From: Pseudomonadota bacterium | GTDB taxonomy: Bacteria > Desulfobacterota > JADFVX01 | DNA: 30,902 bases | Reading direction: 5' to 3' | Assembly: GCA_015222755.1 (NCBI GenBank) | Contig: JADFVX010000086.1 | Coordinates: 1-30,902, forward strand | Shown: positions 15,119-24,500 of the stretch, one piece after another | Layout: every line of letters begins with the position of its first letter | Position numbering within the stretch: the first letter of the stretch is position 1 | Program-made: the position numbers and the translations under genes | Notes under the pieces: generated by a model | What the model was told of the DNA's origin: nothing | What the model saw: only the letters and a program-made list of their open reading frames with translations | The model's database searches: none

Positions 15119-17467
15119 TCACCCCAACTTCACCACCGTCACACCATCGCCCCCTTCTCCCTGTTCTCCCCTCCTATAGCCTTTTACAAGCGGATAGTTG
15201 TCGAGATACCCCCGAACCGCCTTTATCAGCGCCCCGGTACCAACGCCGTGAACGACCTTCACCTCACCCACTCCCCTGACAATAGCCTCATCGAGAAAAT
15301 GCTCAAGCCTGACAATGGCCTCGTCCGATCGTAGCCCTATCAACTTAAGCGAAGAGCTAAACTTATCTTCCACTGGCCCTGCCGAATGTTTGATTGCTTT
15401 AGTTGACGCTTTTTTACCCCGCCCTTCCCTGATACTTGCGGCAGAAACCTCGGCTTTCAGATTTCCAGCTTCAACAAGGACCTGGCCGCGCCGGCTGTCC
15501 ACCTTCAAGACCTTTGCATCACAGGCCAGAGAATCAACATAGACAATCTCCCCGACCTTTACATCATCAATAGAAAGGGGAGGTTCATCCGCAAAAGAGC
15601 GCAGCTTTTCGCCCACCTCAACCTGCATGGCCTCAAGCTTTTTAAGCGGCCCACGGCCCTTCTCTTTTTTTATCTCCTCCAGTATGTCATAGGCCTGACG
15701 CTTCGCCCGGGCTATAAGTTTTTTAGCCTCTTCAAGAGACTCTCTGCTTGCCTCTTCCTTTATGCGCTTCACCTCGGCAAACCCGGCCTCTACTTTGCTG
15801 AGTTTTTCAGCCAGCAGCGCCTTCTCTTCTTCCAGCGAGGCCTGTGACTTCTCATAGGACTGGCGTTTTTCCTTCATCTCTTTAAGGAGAGAGTGAAACT
15901 CTCCGCTCATACCGCTGGACATCTCACGTGCATAGCGGACAACCCGCTCAGGAAGGCCGTAGCGCTCCGCCGTCTCAATTGCATAGGACTGCCCCGGCTC
16001 ACCGCTCTGGAGGCGGTAGAGCGGACGATGCGTCCCGCTGTCAAACTCCATGGCAGCATTCACCATACCTTCCTGTTTGAAAACAAAGCCAACGATGTCG
16101 CTCAGGTGCGTCGTAGTAAGCACAACGGCACCTCGATCTTTCAATTCCTTCAGCACAGCGCAGGCAATAGCAGCCCCCTGCCCCGGTTCTGTCCCCGTTC
16201 CAAGTTCATCAAGTAGAATAAGTGAATCAGCACCGGCATCATCAATTATTCCGGAGATCCTCGATATATGGGCGGAGAAAGTGGAAAGGCTTGCCTCGAT
16301 AGACTGCTCATCCCCGATGTCTATTAAAAGGCTGTCTATGATTGGGATAGAGGAGGAGGCTTCAGCAGGAACAGGCATTCCGGACAGGGCCATGAGGACG
16401 ATAAGGCCCACCGTCTTTATGGCGATAGTCTTTCCTCCGGCATTGGGCCCGGTGATTACCATAACACTGTCCTTGCCACTGATATTAAGATCCAGAGGGA
16501 CGACCTTGTCGACTACCCCCTTTGACTCTTGCAGCATAAGAAGCGGATGCCGTGCGCCCAAAATAGATATATCCCCTGCGGTATTCAACTCCGGCACAAA
16601 TAGTGACATCTCATCTGCAAATGCCGCTATTGACGAGATCATATCGAGATGACACAACACTGTATATTGCAGCGCAATCTCACCTGCCGAGACTCTTATT
16701 TTTCTGCATATGCCACGAAGAATCCGTATCACCTCAGCCTTTTCATCGGCGAGGATACCTTCCAACTCGTTTGTCATGCCGATAACGGCGAGTGGTTCTA
16801 CAAAGGCGGTCTCTCCCGTGTTGGATACATCGTGTACAACGCCCGGCACCTGCCCCTTTGAGTCCATGCGCACCGGGATTACCCAGCGTCCGCCGCGGCG
16901 GGTTATAAAATCATCCTGTAGGAATATCGCCGTATCTTCCTTACGAACGAGTTCCTCCAGGTGCCTGCCTATACGGCTTGACAGTGCCCTGGTCTTAAGG
17001 CGCAGGCTGGCCAGTTCCGGCGATGCCTTATCAAGCACCTTCCCCTCAGCATCTAGGGAGCGGCTCAGCAGCCTGAGAATATCGGGGAAACCCGTCAGCG
17101 CTTCCGCATAACCTTCAAGAAAAACCAAGTCCTCTCTTTCAGACAATTGGCTCGAAAGGCAGCCAATAAGATCGAGAACGGGAATAAAATCACGCAATTC
17201 CTCCCCCTTCAGCACGGCACCTTCGGGACGCAGTTCCTCCAGCATGAGGCTGATATCTTCAAAGTGCGAAAGTGCAAGAGGGGTCTCTTGCCTGGTTAAA
17301 CACCTCAATTCCTCAACCTCAGCGCTACGGTTTTCGATGTTTTCCCGGCCAGAAAAGGGGCGAATCATCATAACAGCACTCACCGTTGCCGCGCTGTGGG
17401 CATAAGAGCTCACCTCCAGCAGAAGGCGGTCAAACTCCAGAGACTTTATTACATCTTCATTTATCAT
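15119..17467 (-). CDS. mutS2: MutS2 family protein
   Basis: This 782-residue protein has the MutS2 layout: helical clamp/core (about 1-320), ABC-type ATPase, coiled coil (about 520-600) and a C-terminal Smr domain (about 705-782). Walker A is GPNAGGKT (340-347), and Walker B/signature is LILLDELGTGTEPGQGAAIA (about 418-437). The Smr core VVHGVGTGALIKAVRGYLDN contains the HGxGTG-type motif. The N-terminal mismatch-binding domain of MutS is absent, as expected. MutS2 proteins have been linked to suppression of recombination and, in Bacillus, to rescue of collided ribosomes. The gene overlaps the upstream release-factor-like gene by 11 bases; that pairing is notable given the ribosome role. Confidence 0.93.
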   Translation of the reverse strand: MINEDVIKSLEFDRLLLEVSSYAHSAATVSAVMMIRPFSGRENIENRSAEVEELRCLTRQETPLALSHFEDISLMLEELRPEGAVLKGEELRDFIPVLDLIGCLSSQLSEREDLVFLEGYAEALTGFPDILRLLSRSLDAEGKVLDKASPELASLRLKTRALSSRIGRHLEELVRKEDTAIFLQDDFITRRGGRWVIPVRMDSKGQVPGVVHDVSNTGETAFVEPLAVIGMTNELEGILADEKAEVIRILRGICRKIRVSAGEIALQYTVLCHLDMISSIAAFADEMSLFVPELNTAGDISILGARHPLLMLQESKGVVDKVVPLDLNISGKDSVMVITGPNAGGKTIAIKTVGLIVLMALSGMPVPAEASSSIPIIDSLLIDIGDEQSIEASLSTFSAHISRISGIIDDAGADSLILLDELGTGTEPGQGAAIACAVLKELKDRGAVVLTTTHLSDIVGFVFKQEGMVNAAMEFDSGTHRPLYRLQSGEPGQSYAIETAERYGLPERVVRYAREMSSGMSGEFHSLLKEMKEKRQSYEKSQASLEEEKALLAEKLSKVEAGFAEVKRIKEEASRESLEEAKKLIARAKRQAYDILEEIKKEKGRGPLKKLEAMQVEVGEKLRSFADEPPLSIDDVKVGEIVYVDSLACDAKVLKVDSRRGQVLVEAGNLKAEVSAASIREGRGKKASTKAIKHSAGPVEDKFSSSLKLIGLRSDEAIVRLEHFLDEAIVRGVGEVKVVHGVGTGALIKAVRGYLDNYPLVKGYRRGEQGEGGDGVTVVKLG

Positions 17468-17840
17468 CTTTTTTTTCTATGTCTAGCATGTCATATTTCT
17501 CTTTGGTCCGTTTTTTTCTCTTTGCCTTCTGCTTCCTTATTTTATCCAGCTTCATATCTGCCTTCGTCTTTTTCCCCGACAGCACCTCGATCCGCTCCAA
17601 AAGCTCTCTCCTTGCCAGAAAACGGTTTAAAGACTGGCTCCGCTCCTTCATGCATTTGACTTCCAGGCCTGTGGGGATGTGCTTAAGATATACCGAAGAA
17701 GAGGTCTTATTGAGCTTCTGTCCACCCCGCCCCGAGGCACGTATAAACTTCTCCTCAAACTCCTTCTCATCTACGCCAAGCTCTTCCATCTTTCGTCTGA
17801 GCCAGCGATTCTTTTCTTCTGATACGGCAAAACTAGTCAT
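17457..17840 (-). CDS. Small release-factor-like protein with GGQ motif (ribosome rescue type)
   Basis: This 127-residue protein consists of an RF-1 catalytic domain and a basic tail. The GGQ motif (39-41) lies in RASGRGGQKLNKTSSSVYLK and is followed by PTGLEVKCMKERSQSLNR, as in class I release factors. No stop-codon-recognition domain is present. The tail (about 90-127) is Lys/Arg-rich and probably helical, as in ArfB and human C12orf65/MTRFR, whose tails enter the empty mRNA channel. It probably hydrolyses peptidyl-tRNA on stalled ribosomes or free 50S subunits. TGAGG lies five bases before the ATG. Its end overlaps the mutS2 start (17467), so expression should be coupled. Confidence 0.85.
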   Translation of the reverse strand: MTSFAVSEEKNRWLRRKMEELGVDEKEFEEKFIRASGRGGQKLNKTSSSVYLKHIPTGLEVKCMKERSQSLNRFLARRELLERIEVLSGKKTKADMKLDKIRKQKAKRKKRTKEKYDMLDIEKKDDK

Positions 17841-17857
17841 TAGAGCCTCAACTAAAA

Positions 17858-18043
17858 ATGGTTTCCGATTATAACCTTACGGGGCACAATAAAAAAGACA
17901 TACTTGAAGCAGGGGAAGGCAGAGTATATTTTATTGAGAGGCCAAAGATGGATAAATGCAATTTTAACTTGAAGTGGCAGATGCCATTTGGTAGTCTTCA
18001 TGCAGGCAACAAACCCATACATATTATAGATATCAACATATGA
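17858..18043 (+). CDS. Possible small ORF coupled to the REC-AraC gene
   Basis: This 61-codon ORF (MVSDYNLTGHNKKDILEAGE...) ends in an ATGA junction with the receiver-AraC gene (its TGA at 18041-18043, the next ATG at 18040). I recognise no domain; it is mixed polar with no membrane segment. There is no Shine-Dalgarno before its ATG, nor before the downstream ATG, so translational coupling is attractive. It could equally be chance in a 200-bp intergenic region. Confidence 0.3.
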   Translation: MVSDYNLTGHNKKDILEAGEGRVYFIERPKMDKCNFNLKWQMPFGSLHAGNKPIHIIDINI

Positions 18044-18813
18044 CAAGCACTCCGAGAAAAAGAAGAAGCAGAAACGCAAAAAAGACCGTACTCATAGTTG
18101 ATGATGAGCCTATGATTTGTGAGACTCTAGGAACACTTCTTTCACGTAGAGGCCTTGTTTTCAAACAAGCTTTAACAGGGAAAGAGGCAATTGAGTCTAT
18201 CGAAAAACGTGAAGCGGGACTGGTGATACTGGATTTTTCCCTCCCCGACATGGACGGTCTAAAGGTGCTGGAAAAAATAAGGGATTTAGAACCGGATATT
18301 CCAGTGATTTTTATGACGGGATACGGTTCAGAGACAGTATCAATACGCGCCTTCAAACTGGGCATTTCAGACTATTTCATAAAACCATTTCACCCAAGAT
18401 CACTGGTCGATAAGGCGGCAAGACTTGCTGGCATAAAAGACGATGAAGCAGATGACTACAAGGATGAGACGTCAATACCAAAAAAAATAGAGAATACATC
18501 TGAGATAGCAAAAGCTGTGGAACATATGAAAAAAAATTACTCGTCAAAGATTTCACTGAAAGAAATATCAGACATTGCCGGCATAAGTAAATTTCACTTC
18601 ACAAGGTCATTCAAGAAAGTAATGAATATGTCTTTTTCTGACTATCTCAACCACCTAAGAGTAAGAAAGGCAGAAGAATTCCTCTATTCAAACACTGCAA
18701 ATATTTCCAGCGTTGCCTACAAAAACGGTTTTAGCAGTCTTCGGCAATTTGAAAGGTCCTTTAAAAAAGTCACTGGCAAAACCCCTATGCAATTCCGCAG
18801 AGATAATTCCTAA
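18040..18813 (+). CDS. Response regulator with AraC-type DNA-binding domain
   Basis: This 257-residue protein has a basic N-terminal extension and a receiver domain (about 16-130) with D21/D22, phospho-acceptor D65 in LVILDFSLPDMDG, T93 and K115. A C-terminal AraC/XylS domain follows (about 155-257). The two helix-turn-helix units are SLKEISDIAGISKFHFTRSF and ISSVAYKNGFSSLRQFERSF, followed by KVTGKTPMQFRRD. Phosphorylation by an unlinked kinase would control DNA binding. No kinase is adjacent. It lies upstream of, and in the same direction as, the RpoS-like gene, but a 293-bp gap with its own promoter signals separates them. Confidence 0.9.
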   Translation: MTSTPRKRRSRNAKKTVLIVDDEPMICETLGTLLSRRGLVFKQALTGKEAIESIEKREAGLVILDFSLPDMDGLKVLEKIRDLEPDIPVIFMTGYGSETVSIRAFKLGISDYFIKPFHPRSLVDKAARLAGIKDDEADDYKDETSIPKKIENTSEIAKAVEHMKKNYSSKISLKEISDIAGISKFHFTRSFKKVMNMSFSDYLNHLRVRKAEEFLYSNTANISSVAYKNGFSSLRQFERSFKKVTGKTPMQFRRDNS

Positions 18814-18848
18814 GAAAACACCCTCCCGACTCATACCTGAGAACGCTA

Positions 18849-18882
18849 GGGATTGATTTCCCTAAAAAGGGATTTGAATCCC
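18849..18882. promoter_or_regulatory. Two tandem GGGA...TCCC palindromes, possible activator sites
   Basis: GGGATTTGAATCCC (18869-18882) is a perfect 6-2-6 palindrome. GGGATTGATTTCCC (18849-18862) matches it in the outer four bases of each arm. Centres are 20 bp apart, about two helical turns. They sit about 140-160 bp upstream of the predicted sigma-54 start, where enhancer-binding proteins usually bind. Confidence 0.45.
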
Positions 18883-18990
18883 ACATAGAAAATCAAACAT
18901 CAGCAAGCCTAAACTCCGCCTTCTGCACATTTAAAAAAATAGTCCTGACAATTCCAAGAGTTACGGGATCAACTCCAATCATTTTTAATT

Positions 18991-19007
18991 TTGGCTTGTC
19001 AATTGCT
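18991..19007 (+). promoter_or_regulatory. Sigma-54 (-24/-12) promoter of the RpoS-like gene
   Basis: TTGGCTTGTCAATTGCT matches TTGGCACG-N4-TTGCT with the invariant GG and GC exactly ten bases apart. Only two of the scored positions (AC of GGCAC) differ. The start would be near 19018, giving an 89-base leader. No competing sigma-70 pair was found at proper spacing. Confidence 0.6.
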
Positions 19008-19106
19008 CTAGCTTTAAGAGAGGTGACACCCTTTTATACATTACACCCAAGTCAGGCTAGCCGTTAAAAACCGAACATCCTAACATTGTAGCCAAAGGAG
19101 TCCTGT

Positions 19107-20036
19107 ATGCAGTCAGCCAATACCCAAAAAAAAAGGTCCATCTATATAAGAACAGGAGAAAAGAAACCTGCTTCCTACAGGCATAATTCCGAGAATCTTG
19201 CAATCTACTTAAAGGAGATCAGGAAAAAAGCATTGCTGACTGCCTTGGATGAGCGGGAGACGGGTATCAAAGTGCTAGAGGGCGATAAGATAGCAACGAA
19301 GAAGATGATAGAATCAAATCTCAGGCTTGTTGTAAAAATAGCTAAAAAATACATCAACAGGAAGCTGGACTTTCTAGACCTTATTGAGGAAGGAAATATC
19401 GGTCTTATCAAGGCTGTGCAAAAATTTAACCCATACATGGGATATCGATTTTCCACATATGCAACATGGTGGATAAGGCAGTCCATAGAAAGGGCCATTG
19501 TCAACCAGTCCAGAGTGGTAAGACTGCCGGTTCATATTTCTGATGAGATCAACAGGATGCTTAAAACATCAAGGAACATGACTATGAAGCTAAAAAGAGA
19601 ACCCACATTGCAAGAGATAGCAGACAATATGCAAATAAGTATCAAGGAGGTTTCAAGGCTGTCTATTCTTATCAAAAAGGCATCATCGCTTGACAACTCA
19701 CTTGACCAGGGAAGTGAGTCCAATTTCGACTACAATCTGCAAGATGTACTGGCTGACACAAATCAGGAAACACCATCTCAGAGCCTTGAGCAACATGACC
19801 GCAAGGCCGAAATCGCACGCTGGCTTAGCATACTGAGTGAGGTAGAATGCCGTATTCTCAAAATGCGTTTCGGTATAAACAGGGAAGAAGAAGAAACAGA
19901 GAGGATGACACTGGAAAGTATAGGTAGGGCTTTTGGAGTCACCAGAGAAAGGATCCGTCAGATAGAAAAAGTTGCGCTGGAAAAACTTCGTATTTTTACG
20001 GAAAAACACAATATCACATTGAACGATGTTGCATGA
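19107..20036 (+). CDS. rpoS: RpoS-like sigma-70 family (group 2) sigma factor
   Basis: This 309-residue sigma factor has region 1.2 (SENLAIYLKEIRKKALLTAL), region 2 with the core-binding and -10-recognition helix (LDLIEEGNIGLIKAVQKFNP, then GYRFSTYATWWIRQSIERAI), region 3, and region 4.2 helix-turn-helix (TLESIGRAFGVTRERIRQIE). It lacks the long N-terminal region 1.1 and large insertion of RpoD. Length and the NQSRVVRLPVHISDE stretch match RpoS best; RpoH-type alternatives seem less likely. It would direct RNA polymerase to stress or stationary-phase promoters. AAAGGAG precedes ATG 19107. Upstream DNA carries a sigma-54 promoter match. Confidence 0.8.
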   Translation: MQSANTQKKRSIYIRTGEKKPASYRHNSENLAIYLKEIRKKALLTALDERETGIKVLEGDKIATKKMIESNLRLVVKIAKKYINRKLDFLDLIEEGNIGLIKAVQKFNPYMGYRFSTYATWWIRQSIERAIVNQSRVVRLPVHISDEINRMLKTSRNMTMKLKREPTLQEIADNMQISIKEVSRLSILIKKASSLDNSLDQGSESNFDYNLQDVLADTNQETPSQSLEQHDRKAEIARWLSILSEVECRILKMRFGINREEEETERMTLESIGRAFGVTRERIRQIEKVALEKLRIFTEKHNITLNDVA

Positions 20037-20069
20037 CATAGTAGCAATAGCATCAGATAGCTAATAAAA

Positions 20070-20100
20070 AAGCCCGCAACTCAATGGAGTCTGCGGGCTT
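20070..20100. terminator. Bidirectional terminator between the sigma gene and gltD
   Basis: AAGCCCGCA (20070-20078) pairs with TGCGGGCTT (20092-20100), and an inner ACTC/GAGT extends the stem around an AATG loop. Toward the minus strand it ends in TTTTTT, closing gltBD; toward the plus strand ATATTTTATT follows, closing the sigma gene less strongly. Confidence 0.8.
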
Positions 20101-20122
20101 ATATTTTATTAAATATGCAGAT

Positions 20123-21559
20123 CTAGGGTAGCTGCGTTTCTCCCATCAGGTACTTGTCTATCCCTCTTGCTGCGGAACGCCCAGACGCAATGGCCCTAAC
20201 GATTAGAGACTGGCCAAGCTCCATATCCCCGGCGGAAAAAACTCCCTCAACAGAAGTCATCTTATCATTATTCACCTTGATATTCCCACGGCCGTTTAGC
20301 TCAAGGCCCAGGTCATTCACTATCCCTTTATGCTCAGGATGGACAAAGCCCATGGCAAGCAATACAAGATCGACTTCCTGTTCAAACTCTGATCCGGGGA
20401 CCTCCTTCATTTGCCAATTGCCGCCATCATCTTTGCTCCACTCAACATGAACACCGTGAAGTTTTTCCACTTTTCCATTTGACCCAGAAAATGACTTGGT
20501 CAGGACACAATAATCACGAATCCCACCCTCCTCCTGAGATGTAGAGGTGCGGTTTACATTCGGCCACTGAGGCCAAGGGTTTTCAGGTGGTCGGTTATCT
20601 GGAGCTTTAGGCATAAGCTCAAACTGGTGGATACATTTTGCACCCTGACGGATAGAAGTCCCGACACAATCAGACCCTGTATCTCCACCGCCAAGGACAA
20701 CTACACGTTTGCCTTTAGCTAGGATCTCATAATCAGGGGGGATAATATCACCCCAGTTACGCTTGTTCTGCTGCGTGAGAAAGGGTACGGCAAAGTGGAC
20801 GCCATCCAGCTCACGACCGGATACGGGGAGGTCACGCGGCTTGGAAGCACCACCGGTAAGACATATAGCATCAAAATTCTTTTTAAGGTCGTCGACAAAA
20901 TAATCCACACCGACCTCTGTTCCCGGTCTGAGTATGACCCCTTCCTTTTCAAGAATATCAACGCGGCGCTGGACAATGCGCTTTTCAAGCTTAAAATCAG
21001 GTATACCGTACATCAAAAGGCCACCGAAACGGTCAGACCGTTCAAATAGAGTAACCTCGTGTCCGGCACGGTTCAACTGTTGGGCGGCCGCCAGTCCGGC
21101 AGGGCCTGAACCTACTACAGCTACCTCCTTGCCGCTACGGACATCAGGCGGTTCAGGCCTGATCCAGCCCTCCTCAAAAGCCATTTCAACAATAGTGACT
21201 TCATTCTGCTTTATCGCAACGGCACCAGTATTAAGACCCAGCGTGCATGAAGTCTCACATGGCGCAGGACAGACGCGGCCAGTGAACTCAGGGAAATTAT
21301 TCGTAGCATGAAGGGCGTCTATTGCATCACGCCACTGCCCCTTTGATACCATATCGTTCCAATCGGGGATATTATTGCCAAGGGGACAAGCCCAGTGGCA
21401 AAAAGGCACACCGCAATCCATACAACGGGAACCCTGACGCTTTAACTGCTCTTCCGTAAGGGGGCAGTCAAACTCTCTATGGTTCTTTATACGTTCCTCG
21501 ACAGGCAGCTTTCCAGCCGTCTGTCTTTCAAATTTTATAAATCCAGTAGAATCACCCAT
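20123..21559 (-). CDS. gltD: Glutamate synthase (NADPH) small subunit GltD
   Basis: This 478-residue flavoprotein delivers NAD(P)H electrons to GltB. N-terminal cysteines CMDCGVPFCHWACP (C46, C49, C54, C58) and CPAPCETSC (C97, C101, C105) form the two Fe-S cluster sites. The FAD Rossmann motif is VAVVGSGPAGLAAAQQLNRA (starting near 147), and the NADPH motif is VVVLGGGDTGSDCVGTSIRQ (starting near 288). The C-terminal GVFSAGDMELGQSLIVRAIA closes the FAD site. It overlaps the gltB stop by eight bases, so the two subunits are co-translated in the order gltB-gltD. Confidence 0.96.
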   Translation of the reverse strand: MGDSTGFIKFERQTAGKLPVEERIKNHREFDCPLTEEQLKRQGSRCMDCGVPFCHWACPLGNNIPDWNDMVSKGQWRDAIDALHATNNFPEFTGRVCPAPCETSCTLGLNTGAVAIKQNEVTIVEMAFEEGWIRPEPPDVRSGKEVAVVGSGPAGLAAAQQLNRAGHEVTLFERSDRFGGLLMYGIPDFKLEKRIVQRRVDILEKEGVILRPGTEVGVDYFVDDLKKNFDAICLTGGASKPRDLPVSGRELDGVHFAVPFLTQQNKRNWGDIIPPDYEILAKGKRVVVLGGGDTGSDCVGTSIRQGAKCIHQFELMPKAPDNRPPENPWPQWPNVNRTSTSQEEGGIRDYCVLTKSFSGSNGKVEKLHGVHVEWSKDDGGNWQMKEVPGSEFEQEVDLVLLAMGFVHPEHKGIVNDLGLELNGRGNIKVNNDKMTSVEGVFSAGDMELGQSLIVRAIASGRSAARGIDKYLMGETQLP

Positions 21560-24500
21560 ACTTAACTACCTTTTCTTTTTCCAGCTTGTCGAGCACTCTC
21601 CTGTACTCGATAGGCATAACCTTCACAAAACGTTGCAGGCTATTATCCCAGTTTTCCAGTATCACTTTTGCACGGGGACTTTCCGTGTACAGATAGTGCC
21701 TTTCTATGAGGCTTTTTACAAAGGATTTTTCCTTATCATCATCAAGTCTTTCAAGGTCGACCATGTCTGTGTTGCAGTACTGGTCAAAGTTCCTGTTAAG
21801 GTCGTAGACATAGGCTATACCACCGCTCATACCTGCACCGAAGTTCCTCCCCGTTTCACCGAGGACAACAACACGGCCGCCTGTCATGTATTCACATCCG
21901 TGGTCACCAAGTCCTTCGACGACTGCATGGGCGCCGCTGTTCCTGACGCAGAAGCGCTCTCCTGCAACACCGTTCAAAAACACCTCCCCCGATGTTGCAC
22001 CGTAGAGCAGGGTGTTTCCGGCTATTATATTGTCTTCCGGAGTATATGAGGCTTTTTCAGGCTTACGAAGAATTAGCCTTCCGCCGGAAAGACCTTTACC
22101 AATATAGTCATTACCCTCTCCCTTGAGAAGCAGAGTAATGCCTTTAGGGAGAAAGGCGCCAAAGCTCTGTCCGGCTATGCCATTAAAATTAACCTTGATA
22201 GTATCGTCGGGCAGCCCTGCTCCGCCGTATCGGCGTGAGACCTCACTGCCTAGAATAGTACCTACTGTACGGTTGATATTGCGGATCGGCAGATCAAACT
22301 CTACCGTTTCTTTTCTCTCAAGGGCAGGCCTTGCCTTTTCCACCAATTCGTGGTCGAGCGCTTTTTCAAGTTCATGATCCTGGCCTTCCGTATTCCTTGT
22401 AGCAACGGAAGAGGGCATTTCAGGGCGATGCAGGAGCGGCGAAAGATCAAGGCCTTTGGCCTTCCAGTGGTCTACAGCCTTGCGGGCATCAAGTACATCA
22501 GAACGGCCAACCATTTCTTCCACGGTTCGGAAACCAAGCTGTGCCATTATTTCGCGCAGTTCCTCGGCAACATATGTCAGAAAATTAACAACATGCTCCG
22601 GTTTGCCGGTGAAATTCTTCCTAAGCTCCGGGTCCTGCGTCGCCACACCAACAGAACAGGTGTTAAGGTGACACTTCCTTAACATGATGCAACCCATAAC
22701 AAGAAGTGCCGTTGTAGCAAAACCAAACTCATCTGCTCCGAGCAGCGCCCCGATGGCAACATCACGACCCGTCTTCATCTGGCCATCCACCTGCACACGG
22801 ATACGTCCCCGGAGGTCGTTAAGCACCAGAGTCTGCTGCGTCTCTGAAAGCCCCAGTTCCCACGGAAGACCGGCATGCTTTATCGAACCCATCGGTGACG
22901 CGCCTGTACCGCCGTCATACCCGCTTATGAGTACTTTTTCCGCCTTCGCCTTGGAAACACCGGCGGCAACGGTACCAACACCTACCTCGGACACCAGCTT
23001 GACTGAGATATCCGCCTTGTCATTACTGTTTTTGAGGTCGTGAATAAGTTGAGCCAGATCCTCTATCGAGTATATATCATGATGAGGCGGAGGGGATATA
23101 AGCCCAACGCCAGGAGTTGAGTGGCGTACCTTGGCGATAACATCGTTCACCTTGTGGCCAGGGAGCTGCCCCCCTTCTCCGGGCTTTGCGCCCTGGGCCA
23201 TCTTTATCTGAATTTCATCGGCATTAACAAGATAGTGGCTTGTCACACCAAATCTTCCCGATGCCACCTGCTTTATAGCACTGCGCCTGAGATCGCCGTT
23301 TTCATCGGGCAAAAAACGCTCAGCGTCCTCCCCTCCTTCGCCGGAGTTGCTCCTGCCGCCAATGCGGTTCATGGCTATTGCCAGCGTCTCATGCGCCTCC
23401 TTGCTGATGGAGCCGTAGGACATGGCCCCCGAGGCAAAGCGCTTCATGATCTCCGATACCGCTTCGACCTCATCTATGGATATAGACTTTGAGGGGTCTA
23501 TCTTAAATTCAAAAAGTCCCCGCAGAGTGTAAAGCTGGCGACTCTGGTCATCTATGAGCCTTGAGTACTCCTTGAAGACCCTATAGTCACCCATGCGGGT
23601 AGCATATTGCAGCTTTGAAACAGTATCGGGGTTGACGGTGTGCGCCTCGCCGTCTCTTCGCCACTGGTACTGACCGCCATGTTCAAGCCCCAGAGGCAAG
23701 ACCTTATTGACGGGAAAGGCTTTGTTGTGCCGTTGCAGCAACTCTTCAGTGATAGTATCCAGACCTATGCCCTCGATGCGAGAGGACGTTCCCGTGAAAA
23801 AGCGCTCTACAACATCACTATTAAGGCCTATGGCCTCAAATATCTGGGCTCCGTTGTAGCTCTGGAGAGTAGATATGCCCATTTTGGAAAATATCTTAAG
23901 CAGTCCCTTGCCGACAGCCTTTACGTAGTTGGCCTTGGCCTTGCGGACTCCCTCGACGTCACGCTCCCCCTCGAAATCTTCGGGGAGATAGTCATGGATA
24001 TAAAGATCCTGGATAGTCTCAAGCACCATATATGGATTTACCGCACCGGCTCCAAAGCCAATGAGCAGGGCAAAATGATGCACTTCGCGGGGCTCGCCGG
24101 ATTCAACAATAAGACCGACCTTGCCCCTTGTTCCATTTTTTATAAGGTGATGGTGCACGGCAGCAGTAACCAGAAGCGCCGGTATTGGTGCCATCTCAGC
24201 GCTAATACCCCAGTCGCTGAGGACAATGATATTATAACCGTCCTCTATGGCCTTATCGGCCTCGGCGCAGACCCTGTCCACAGCGGAACTAAGGCCACCG
24301 GCACCTTTTTCTGCCTCAAAGAGGGTGGAAAGTGTAGTCGTTTTGAAGTTCCCAACATTGACATCCCTGAGTTTTGCAATTTCAAGGTTCGTCAATATGG
24401 GCTGTGAAAGCTCAAGGCGCTGGCAATCTTCGGGTTTTTCGTCAAGTAGATTTCCCTCTGCACCGATGTAAGAGGTGAGCGACATCACAAGCTCTTCACG

